NCBI GenBank assembly: GCA_004562915.1
Contig: SFQZ01000154.1
Span: forward strand, 1 to 5,172
DNA from: a bacterium
Lineage (GTDB): Bacteria; Bacillota_A; Clostridia; Lachnospirales; Lachnospiraceae
Direction of reading: 5' to 3'
DNA length: 5,172 bases
A program made the position numbers and the translations under genes. Below, piece after piece: positions 1 to 5,172 of this stretch. The notes under the pieces were generated by a model, which ran no database searches, was not told the DNA's origin, and saw only the letters and a program-made list of their open reading frames with translations. Numbering within the stretch: position 1 is the first letter of the stretch; the number at the start of each line of letters is the position of its first letter.

Positions 1-5
1 TGGAC

Positions 6-218
6 ATGATAATGAATCCTTTCTCTCATACTGGTTTAAGTATATCAGATTCATTAAAATCTGTCCGAAAAAGTGTCTTAATTTATGAGACCATTATAGA
101 GAGTGCAAAGAAGAATCAGATCCTGCGAGAAGTCTCTGACTGCGATGAATATGAAATGAATATCATCTATGACACGGTGTTGCATTTGAAAAAATCTTTA
201 CGGAAAAACAGGCAATGA
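6..218 (+). CDS. Hypothetical protein, possibly the 3' part of a longer gene
   Basis: A reading frame of 70 codons ends in TGA at 216-218. I do not recognise the product. It is mostly helix-forming and charged, with a basic tail (KKSLRKNRQ) and no clear membrane segment, signal peptide or catalytic motif. In-frame ATGs lie at 6 and 12. The frame is still open at the left edge of the window and no ribosome-binding site is visible, so the true start may lie upstream and this could be the C-terminal end of a larger protein. The next feature downstream is a long hairpin that begins three bases after the stop codon. The strand agrees with all the other genes here. The length is modest and chance cannot be excluded, but same-strand placement next to an element module makes a real small accessory gene plausible. 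Confidence 0.45.
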   Translation: MIMNPFSHTGLSISDSLKSVRKSVLIYETIIESAKKNQILREVSDCDEYEMNIIYDTVLHLKKSLRKNRQ

Positions 219-221
219 TTA

Positions 222-285
222 TTTTATCAGTCAATGAAAGTATATTTTACAATGCCCTAAAATGTATTTTCATAGGCTGATAAAA
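222..285 (+). repeat. Long imperfect hairpin (28-bp stem, 8-nt loop)
   Basis: Bases 222-249 pair with 258-285 around the loop at 250-257. The outer nine pairs (TTTTATCAG with CTGATAAAA) are perfect. The whole stem has 24 Watson-Crick pairs, three G-T pairs (231/276, 240/267, 243/264) and one A-A mismatch (233/274). The G-T pairs would hold as G.U in a + strand RNA but become A.C mismatches in a - strand RNA. No T-run follows the right arm, so it is not a canonical terminator for the upstream ORF. It could be an mRNA 3' stabilising structure, part of a longer structured RNA, or a protein- or relaxase-recognised palindrome. Confidence 0.7.
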
Positions 286-455
286 CAGCCGGAATTGTAC
301 ATTGAAAAGTGAATAGCCAGTATACACAGGTACATATTCCAAAACACAAACAGTGATGTGAAAGAAGCAGCTTCGCCATGAAATATCTGTCCGGCAGGGA
401 TAAAAGCAAGGAATCGTAATAGAAGAAGCAAAAGATATGATAGCGGCATTTCACA

Positions 456-481
456 TGGATCAGGGATGGCAGCCTGATCTG
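456..481 (+). repeat. Short hairpin in the gene-poor region
   Basis: GATCAGG at 458-464 is perfectly complementary to CCTGATC at 473-479, with an eight-base loop. Two further G-T pairs (457/480 and 456/481) extend the stem in a + strand RNA. On its own a seven-pair stem can arise by chance. It is listed because it lies between the two long hairpins and shows the same G.U-only orientation. Confidence 0.35.
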
Positions 482-495
482 AAATGAGGATGATA

Positions 496-630
496 ATGAA
501 ATATCCGGCAGCGAAGAGGTGTCGGCCGGGGCAGCGCCCGGATCAGCTTCCTGTGAGAAAGGGTGCAGGTAAGATGATAGGATGGAGCCAACCAGCCTGG
601 TATACTCCCGATGGCAAGGGGAAGGGATAA
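496..630 (+). CDS. Possible small basic protein (44 aa), uncertain
   Basis: An ATG at 496 follows a good Shine-Dalgarno-like GAGGA (486-490) with five bases of spacing and opens 44 codons ending in TAA at 628-630. The predicted peptide is basic and rich in Gly and Pro, with tryptophans near the end (a GWSQPAWYTPDGKGKG tail), and has no membrane segment or cysteine pair. ATG 490 is an alternative start in the same frame. I do not recognise the family. The frame continues upstream and is interrupted by TGA codons at 475, 379 and 310, so it may instead be the last open piece of a decayed gene. The opposite strand is also open here, and a second forward frame (483-572) looks coding-like, so codon evidence is ambiguous. 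Confidence 0.3.
   Translation: MKYPAAKRCRPGQRPDQLPVRKGAGKMIGWSQPAWYTPDGKGKG
526..541 (+). repeat. GC-rich mini-hairpin
   Basis: CCGGG at 526-530 pairs with CCCGG at 537-541 across a six-base loop. It lies inside the possible small ORF and in the most GC-rich part of the gene-poor region. The stem is short and may not be meaningful alone. Confidence 0.25.
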
Positions 631-636
631 ATAGAA

Positions 637-665
637 TCCGGTCCGGTAACAACAGCCGGTCCGGA
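637..665 (+). repeat. CCGGTCCGG repeated pair that can form a hairpin
   Basis: The nine-mer CCGGTCCGG occurs twice, at 638-646 and 656-664. Because it is almost its own reverse complement, the two copies can also pair. Bases 637-647 match 655-665 with nine Watson-Crick pairs, one T-T mismatch and one T-G pair around the loop AACAACA. A short TATTTT follows at 670-675, but eight bases of spacing make a classical terminator unlikely. It sits directly before the longer hairpin at 672-732. Confidence 0.45.
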
Positions 666-671
666 GCCATA

Positions 672-732
672 TTTTGTGACGTTAAAAGAGTGTCATAAAT
701 TGGATTTATGTCATTCTTTTAGCGTTACAAAA
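672..732 (+). terminator. Long hairpin, probable (bidirectional) terminator or attenuator
   Basis: Bases 672-700 pair with 704-732 around a TGG loop. The 29 paired positions include 25 Watson-Crick pairs, three G-T pairs (678/726, 682/722, 690/714) and one T-T mismatch (693/711). The inner stem (690-700 with 704-714) is preceded by AAAAGA and followed by TTCTTTT at 714-720, which is the A-tract/stem/T-tract pattern of a bidirectional intrinsic terminator, although the stem is A/T-rich. It lies 62 bases before the next gene, so it may insulate or attenuate transcription entering the recombinase operon. As with the hairpin at 222-285, all wobble pairs fit a + strand RNA. Confidence 0.5.
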
Positions 733-794
733 CCAAATGCATATAGATACTGAGGTGCAGCATAATTTAGTATATCAAAAAACGAGGTGGTAAG

Positions 795-1094
795 ATGACG
801 GATCTGGAATGTATGCGAAGTGTGGATGTAAAAACAGTAAATCGCAGAGAGCTGGTGGATATCAGAGAAATTATGATAAATACTCAGCAGCCTGTCCAGC
901 GGAGAATAAACGAATATATAAATAAGATCAAAAACCCGTATTGTTTTCTATATGGAGATTATGTAGTGAAAATCAGCTTTCCAGAAAACGGTGTTACACT
1001 GGAAGAAAAACTGCAGGAACTGTTTAAAGGAGGAGCAAATCTGAAAGAAATAAAAGGAACTGGACAAATGCAAAGCAAATGTGATAATATATAA
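795..1094 (+). CDS. Small mobile-element protein, DUF6870-like
   Basis: The ATG at 795 is preceded by GAGGTGG (784-790), a strong match to the 16S rRNA 3' end, with four bases of spacing. The 99-residue product has the pattern V-D-(x)-(K/R)-T-V, then LVDIR, a helical segment with RRINEYI, then IKNPYCF...GDYVVKISF and a short TLEEKLQELF helix. From memory this matches a small uncharacterised family of Clostridia, probably DUF6870, usually somewhat shorter. The last 20 or so residues look like an extension. No enzyme motif or membrane segment is evident. A cytoplasmic accessory or regulatory role is likely but unproven. It lies directly upstream of the recombinase triplet on the same strand, separated by 74 bases holding an inverted repeat. 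Such a position suits a regulator or recombination directionality factor, which is only an inference. A CATAAT at 761-766 could be its -10 element. Confidence 0.85.
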   Translation: MTDLECMRSVDVKTVNRRELVDIREIMINTQQPVQRRINEYINKIKNPYCFLYGDYVVKISFPENGVTLEEKLQELFKGGANLKEIKGTGQMQSKCDNI

Positions 1095-1132
1095 TCAGGA
1101 CTAGATTCATATGGTAAAAATCCTGATTTTAT
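1093..1132 (+). terminator. Weak terminator- or attenuator-like inverted repeat
   Basis: AATCAGGA at 1093-1100, overlapping the stop codon of the preceding gene, is perfectly complementary to TCCTGATT at 1121-1128, which runs into TTTTAT. The loop is 20 bases, long for an intrinsic terminator, and the T-tract is short, so termination would be partial. It could lower recombinase expression relative to the upstream gene. No convincing promoter is seen between it and the first recombinase, so read-through from upstream is the simplest source of transcript. Confidence 0.35.
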
Positions 1133-1168
1133 AGGCTTTCAATACTTATAATATTAGGAGCAGATAAT

Positions 1169-2845
1169 ATGAATGAAATAATGAACATTTCTTATACCTC
1201 TTATCTGGCAGGTGTCTATTTGCGTTTGTCTAAGGAAGACGGAGATTTATATCTGGATTCCAAGTATGAAAGCAACAGCATTGTCAATCAAAAGGCATTG
1301 ATTCTAAATGAAATGGAGAAGATGCCGGAAGTTACCCTTGTAGATATTTATATTGATGATGGCTATTCAGGACTGAATTTTGAACGTCCTGGTTTTCAGC
1401 GTATGCTCAAAGATGTATATAGCGGACGTATCAATATGGTCATTGTAAAAGATCTGTCACGTTTTGGCAGAGATTATATTGAGACAGGAAATTATATTAA
1501 AAAGAAATTTCCCATGCTGAATGTCCGTTTTTTAGCGATTCTTGACGGGTATGACAGTCTGACGGCATCTGCCAGTGACAGAAATCTTCTTCTCCCTGTA
1601 AAAAACTTTGTAAATGATAATTCAAGCCGGGATACATCCATCCGTATCCGCAGCCATATGGCAGTCATGCGTAAAGAAGGACTATACATCAGTGCTTATG
1701 TAGCATACGGATACCGGAAATCACCGGAAGATAAAAGAAAGATCATTCTTGATGAATATGCTTCCAAAAATGTAAAGCAAATTTTCGACTGGTTTCAGGC
1801 AGGAATCTCCATCTTGAATATTGTAAAGAAACTGAATGATATGGGGATTCTTTCACCGGCAGAATACAAAAGGGCATTGGGAATCCGATCATATTATTCT
1901 TTTCAGACTTATCCAAAGGCCCAGTGGTCCTATGTAGCAGTAAAAAGAATACTGACCAATGAAATGTATCTGGGAAGGATGATTCAGGGAAAAACAAGAA
2001 AGATCAATTATAAGTTGAAATCAGTTGTACATGTACCAAGAGATCAACAGGACATTGTGGAAGGTGCAGTTCCACGTATCATCAGTAAAGAGCAGTTTGA
2101 CTGTGTGCAGAGAATACTAAATCGTGATACCTATGCTCCGCATAACAGGGAAAAGGTATATCTCTTTTCTGGTTTGGTATTCTGTGCTGAATGTGGAAAA
2201 ATAATGATACGGAAAAATCGAAAAAAGAAAAGCGTGGACGATGTTTTTTATATGTGCGATACAAAAGTCAAAGACAGAGAATGTTCAATCCATGCAATCC
2301 GAGTAGAGGAACTGAAAGAAATTGTATTGACAGTAATCAATCAGCAGATCCGGTTTCTGGAGGAAAAAGAAGAATCACTTAAAAAGCTTGAAAGTATGGA
2401 GATGGAACCAATGCAGCTGATTGTGAATGATCAGGATATCCACAGAAAACAGGAAGAGCTGGAAAAATGTGAAGAGCAGATAAAAAGTCTGAAGAAAAAT
2501 TATGGGCAGGGAGTGATCACGGAAGAAGAACATCTGGAGTTTCAGCAAATCTACGAGGAGAAAAAAGAATCCTTGCAGTGTGAAATTGAAGCGATCAAAA
2601 AAGAGATTGTGGAATGTTTTGAGCAGGGTATTACAAAACAGAGGTGGTTAGAAGAATTTAAAAAATATAAGAATTTCACAGAACTGAACCGTCTTATGTT
2701 GGTGTCTCTGATCGACAAAATTATCGTGCATAAAAATAAACGAATTGAAATCATATTTGTGTACCAGGATGAATGTGATCGTATGATGAGGATTCTGAAA
2801 GATGTGCCTGAGGTATCTTTTGAAGGGGAAAGGCAGGTGGAGTAA
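1169..2845 (+). CDS. Large serine recombinase 1 of a tandem triplet
   Basis: This is a DNA integrase of the serine recombinase family, which makes double-strand breaks at att sites through a 5'-phosphoserine link, rotates and religates. The resolvase domain covers about residues 12-160. The catalytic motif is Y17-x-R19-x-S21, with S21 the nucleophile. R73 lies in the DDGYSGLNFERPGF segment, and R98 and R101 in KDLSRFGRDY. The recombinase domain runs from about 178 to 325 (AYGYRK; W253...ILTNEMYLG). A zinc ribbon follows, with C339, C342, C363, C372 and the usual CSIH pattern, then a charged coiled coil at about 395-485 and a C-terminal strand region (VSLIDKIIVHKNKRIEIIF). The 558-residue length is normal for the family. 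The ATG at 1169 follows AGGAG at 1156-1160 with eight bases of spacing; M5 is a less likely start. The next recombinase starts one base after the TAA. Confidence 0.97.
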   Translation: MNEIMNISYTSYLAGVYLRLSKEDGDLYLDSKYESNSIVNQKALILNEMEKMPEVTLVDIYIDDGYSGLNFERPGFQRMLKDVYSGRINMVIVKDLSRFGRDYIETGNYIKKKFPMLNVRFLAILDGYDSLTASASDRNLLLPVKNFVNDNSSRDTSIRIRSHMAVMRKEGLYISAYVAYGYRKSPEDKRKIILDEYASKNVKQIFDWFQAGISILNIVKKLNDMGILSPAEYKRALGIRSYYSFQTYPKAQWSYVAVKRILTNEMYLGRMIQGKTRKINYKLKSVVHVPRDQQDIVEGAVPRIISKEQFDCVQRILNRDTYAPHNREKVYLFSGLVFCAECGKIMIRKNRKKKSVDDVFYMCDTKVKDRECSIHAIRVEELKEIVLTVINQQIRFLEEKEESLKKLESMEMEPMQLIVNDQDIHRKQEELEKCEEQIKSLKKNYGQGVITEEEHLEFQQIYEEKKESLQCEIEAIKKEIVECFEQGITKQRWLEEFKKYKNFTELNRLMLVSLIDKIIVHKNKRIEIIFVYQDECDRMMRILKDVPEVSFEGERQVE

Positions 2846-2846
2846 A

Positions 2847-4547
2847 GTGGCAAGAACTACGAATCGGTATCTTGTACAAAAGGAACCGGATGTTATAAAA
2901 AAAAGAAGCGTAAAATGGAAGACTGGTAATTATATCCGCTTGTCTGTAGAGAGCAACATCAGTGACAGTAATTCGATTGAAAATCAGATGGCGTTGGGAA
3001 AAGAATATGAGAAGAATCATGATGATATAGAAATAGTTGCCACTTATATTGATGATGGCATGACTGGTACTAACTTTTCCCGGGATGGTTTTCAGAAGAT
3101 GATGGAAGATATCCGCAATGAAGTGATCAATTGTGTCCTGGTGAAAGATTTGTCGCGGTTTGGAAGGGATTATCTGGAGGCGGGAAATTATATTGATAAA
3201 GTATTTCCTTTTCTTGGTGTACGGTTTATTTCCATGAATGACCAGTATGACAGCATTGATCCATATTGTGACCGGCAGGCTTTTGCCAATACGCTGAAGA
3301 ATCTTATGCATGAAACCTATGCAAGGGATGTTTCACGTAAGGTATCAGCATCCATTGAAATGAAACAGAAGATAAATATTTTTTACAGAACCTCCACAAT
3401 ACCTTATGGCTATAAAATGGATGAAAACAACAGGAGATATGATGTAGATGAACCGGCAGCCACTGTTGTCCGGCAGATGTTCAGGTGGTGTGCGGAAGGA
3501 AAAACCTGTTACATGATCAAGCAGATGCTGACAGAGAAAGGAGTAAATACCCCGTCACAATATAAAAAAAAGAAAAAAATATATCGGGACGAACAGGATC
3601 AAATTGTGCCATGGAGTCAAGCTGTGGTATCCAAAATTTTGAGAAATCCGATTTATACAGGTGTAGCCCTGAGGCACAAGACAGAGAAAAGATACTGCTA
3701 TGATATCCCGTTACATCCAATAGAAAAAGAACAGCAGGTTCTGATGAAAGAAGCAGCGGAGCCTATTATAGGAACAGAACTATTTGAAACCGTACAGGAA
3801 TTTCTTAAAGAGCGGTCTGAAAAGACCGCATCACAAAAAAGAAAAGAACCGATAGAAAGCATACTGTATGCGGAAGAAGCGTTGTTTGGTGGAATTTTGT
3901 TTTGTGGAGACTGCGGTGCAGCAATGGGTGTACAGTATTTGAAAAAAAGCTGTCAGAGAAAAACTTATATGATGAGAGGATATGTTTGTGGCAATCACAG
4001 AAAATACAAATATCTCTGTGATACAAAATGTATAGAAGAAATGGAATTATGCAGTATTGTAAAAGAAGCAATTAAAAAACAGGTGCAGCTTTTAAAAGGG
4101 GTCAGAAAAAAAGCAGATCAGACTGTAGACTCTGTATTTGAGAGACAAAAAAGAAAACTTGATCAGGCATGGAAAAAGCTGAATAACGACCAAATGCAAA
4201 TGAAGCATCAATATATGGATCAACATGAAAAATATTCCCTCGGAAGCATGAAAGAAGATGACTTTCAGAAATTCAGAGAGCACTATATAAATGAGATGGA
4301 CTACATACAATGTGCATTTTCCCAAATAGAGGAAAAAAGAAAAGAAAATCATCGCCAGGAATTATCACTGAAGAAGCTGATAAAAGAATGGCTGCAGTTT
4401 AATCGGATTACAAGACTTGACAGCAGAATGATACAGATCTTTATTAAAAGAATTGATATATATTCTGAAAAGCGGATAGAGATTACATTTTGTTATGCGG
4501 ATGAGTTTGCCAGTCTGCAGGAATATGTAAAGGCGGTGGTACAATGA
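2847..4547 (+). CDS. Large serine recombinase 2 of a tandem triplet (GTG start)
   Basis: This is a second complete large serine recombinase, 566 residues from the GTG. I chose GTG 2847 over the in-frame ATG 2802 because AGGTGGAG (2835-2842) lies just before it, the gene then follows its neighbour by one base, and the resulting start (M-A-R-T-T-N-R) resembles the usual start of second-position family members. Catalytic residues are Y29, R31 and S33 in NYIRLS, R79, and R104 and R107 in KDLSRFGRDY. The recombinase domain spans about 185-290 (IPYGYK; NPIYTG at 267-272). The zinc ribbon has C353, C356, C381 and C391, but the usual C-x-x-H is C-D-T-K with C395 next to it. A coiled coil covers about 425-500, with a turn near 463-470. 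A poly-lysine stretch is encoded by an A-rich tract at 3564-3579. The TGA stop overlaps the third gene's ATG. Confidence 0.96.
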   Translation: MARTTNRYLVQKEPDVIKKRSVKWKTGNYIRLSVESNISDSNSIENQMALGKEYEKNHDDIEIVATYIDDGMTGTNFSRDGFQKMMEDIRNEVINCVLVKDLSRFGRDYLEAGNYIDKVFPFLGVRFISMNDQYDSIDPYCDRQAFANTLKNLMHETYARDVSRKVSASIEMKQKINIFYRTSTIPYGYKMDENNRRYDVDEPAATVVRQMFRWCAEGKTCYMIKQMLTEKGVNTPSQYKKKKKIYRDEQDQIVPWSQAVVSKILRNPIYTGVALRHKTEKRYCYDIPLHPIEKEQQVLMKEAAEPIIGTELFETVQEFLKERSEKTASQKRKEPIESILYAEEALFGGILFCGDCGAAMGVQYLKKSCQRKTYMMRGYVCGNHRKYKYLCDTKCIEEMELCSIVKEAIKKQVQLLKGVRKKADQTVDSVFERQKRKLDQAWKKLNNDQMQMKHQYMDQHEKYSLGSMKEDDFQKFREHYINEMDYIQCAFSQIEEKRKENHRQELSLKKLIKEWLQFNRITRLDSRMIQIFIKRIDIYSEKRIEITFCYADEFASLQEYVKAVVQ

Positions 4548-5172
4548 TTCCTATGATAGCGTTATATTTTCGATTATCCAAACAGGATAAAGAAGTTCTG
4601 GATGAGAGCAACAGTATATCCAATCAAAGGCGATTGGCTATGGAATATATAAGGAATGACAAAGAACTGAAAAAATACCCATCAAAGGAATATGTAGATG
4701 ACGGCTACAGTGGAAAAAACTTCAACCGTCCGGCAGTACAGAAGCTATTTCAGGACATAAAAAGAGGTATCATCCAGATACTGATTATCAAAGATTTTTC
4801 CCGTCTGGGAAGGGATTACATAGAAGTAGGTAATTATACGGAAAAGATATTTCCGGCACTGGGTGTAAGGGTAATAGCTATCAATGATGGATTCGACAGT
4901 AATCATTATATGAACCAGACACCGGGAATAGATACCAATTTTAAAAACCTTGTAAATGATTATTACAGTGAGGAAAACTCTTTAAAAATCAAAGGGGATC
5001 TGTGGGCCATGCGGAGCCGTGGACAGTATATGGCAACGTATGCACCAATGGGGTATGAAAAAGATCCTTTGGATTCTAAGTCATTGCTTCTCGACCGGGA
5101 AGGAGCAGATATTATCTATCACGCATTTTTGTTTACCAAAATATCCGGAAATTACAATAAAGCAGGAAGAAT
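4544..5172 (+). CDS. Large serine recombinase 3 of a tandem triplet (partial, cut by the window end)
   Basis: The frame opens at ATG 4544, sharing ATGA with the preceding stop, and stays open for 209 codons to the window edge. GGCGGTGG at 4532-4539, close to the start, serves as ribosome-binding site. The product is an N-terminal serine recombinase domain with Y8, R10 and S12 (LYFRLS), the ESNSISNQ segment, R62 in DDGYSGKNFNRP, and R87 and R90 in KDFSRLGRDY. The beginning of the recombinase domain follows (APMGYEKDP, about residue 170 on). No stop, frameshift or lost catalytic residue is seen, so the gene looks intact as far as it is visible; family members run about 500-600 residues. The tight overlap implies coupled translation with the second recombinase. 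M4 (4553) is an alternative start. The element's attachment site would be expected beyond this gene. Confidence 0.95.
   Translation, partial: MIPMIALYFRLSKQDKEVLDESNSISNQRRLAMEYIRNDKELKKYPSKEYVDDGYSGKNFNRPAVQKLFQDIKRGIIQILIIKDFSRLGRDYIEVGNYTEKIFPALGVRVIAINDGFDSNHYMNQTPGIDTNFKNLVNDYYSEENSLKIKGDLWAMRSRGQYMATYAPMGYEKDPLDSKSLLLDREGADIIYHAFLFTKISGNYNKAGR

Larger units (their letters stand above)
219..794 (+). other. 576-bp region without a secure gene, rich in inverted repeats
   Basis: No convincing long coding region is present on either strand. The stretch contains two long hairpins at its borders (222-285 and 672-732), smaller inverted repeats at 456-481, 526-541 and 637-665, and an imperfect direct repeat (ATGAAATATC-TG-TCCGGCAG near 378-397 and ATGAAATATCCGGCAG at 496-511). 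Bases 500-670 are visibly richer in G+C than the flanking genes. Forward-strand frames look coding-like in short pieces but are broken by stops, which would fit a decayed gene, a set of tiny ORFs or a structured RNA. A weak promoter candidate for the downstream gene lies near 738-766 (CATAAT at 761-766, poor -35). Confidence 0.6.

Noticed and set aside
222..285. Hairpin as a standard intrinsic terminator for the first ORF
   Set aside because: The right arm ends in AAAA and is followed by CAGCC with no T-tract, and the outer arms have T's on the left, opposite to the usual pattern.
262..630. TGA read as an amino acid (altered genetic code or selenocysteine)
   Set aside because: TGA serves as a normal stop for two other frames here, TGG is used for tryptophan, and no selenocysteine insertion structure or selenoprotein family is recognised.
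257..670. 137-codon open frame on the - strand
   Set aside because: It has no Shine-Dalgarno site before its ATG, an implausible Ser/Leu/Pro/Cys-rich composition, runs through one arm of the 222-285 hairpin, and opposes every other gene. The openness is more likely a by-product of the composition of the + strand.
1147..1152. Perfect TATAAT as a -10 promoter element for recombinase 1
   Set aside because: There is no acceptable -35 at 16-18 bp, and a transcript starting about 7 bp downstream would begin within or after the AGGAG ribosome-binding site.
2802..2846. Upstream ATG start for recombinase 2, overlapping recombinase 1
   Set aside because: It would add 15 residues unlike family N-termini and lacks a well-spaced ribosome-binding site, while GTG 2847 has AGGTGGAG just upstream.
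2751..3311. 186-codon open frame on the - strand
   Set aside because: It lies antisense to the junction and catalytic domain of recombinases 1 and 2, whose motifs leave no doubt about the coding strand.
1..5172. CRISPR array, tRNA, rRNA or insertion sequence
   Set aside because: No regularly spaced repeats, cloverleaf, rRNA segment, DDE transposase or terminal inverted repeat pair with target duplication was found by eye.
4544..5172. Third recombinase as a pseudogene
   Set aside because: The frame is open with all N-terminal catalytic motifs intact to the window edge; it is merely cut by the window.

Overview
The window looks like one end of an integrative or conjugative element, or a remnant of one, from a low-GC Gram-positive gut-type bacterium (Firmicutes/Clostridia, most plausibly Lachnospiraceae). 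This rests on the A/T-rich codon use, strong Shine-Dalgarno sites of the AGGAG and AGGTGG kind, and the protein families present. No taxonomic marker gene is visible, so the assignment is an inference.

Layout. Bases 6-218 hold a short unrecognised reading frame that may begin before the window. Bases 219-794 have no secure gene. They hold two long, nearly perfect hairpins (222-285 and 672-732), several smaller ones, and a GC-richer stretch with one possible 44-residue small ORF (496-630). Bases 795-1094 encode a 99-residue protein that resembles a small uncharacterised family (probably DUF6870) common on mobile elements of Clostridia. A weak terminator- or attenuator-like inverted repeat follows it. 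From 1169 to the end of the window run three consecutive large serine recombinase genes, all on the + strand: 1169-2845 (558 aa), 2847-4547 (566 aa, GTG start) and 4544 onward (209 codons visible, cut by the window end).

The three recombinases are paralogues. Each keeps the Y-x-R-x-S catalytic motif, the DDG(Y/M)(S/T)G.NF.R segment and the KD(L/F)SR(F/L)GRDY active-site motif, so each looks catalytically competent. The genes are separated by 1 nt and then overlap by 4 nt, which implies translational coupling and co-production. Triplets of serine integrases are known as the integration/excision module of some Firmicutes ICEs, so the module type is not new. How the three proteins share the work is, to my knowledge, poorly understood. 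The attachment site would be expected beyond the third gene and is not visible.

The part least explained by known features is 219-794. Both long hairpins contain G-T pairs that are tolerated only in a + strand RNA (G.U) and would be A.C mismatches in a - strand RNA. This hints at a structured + strand transcript or leader upstream of the recombinase operon.
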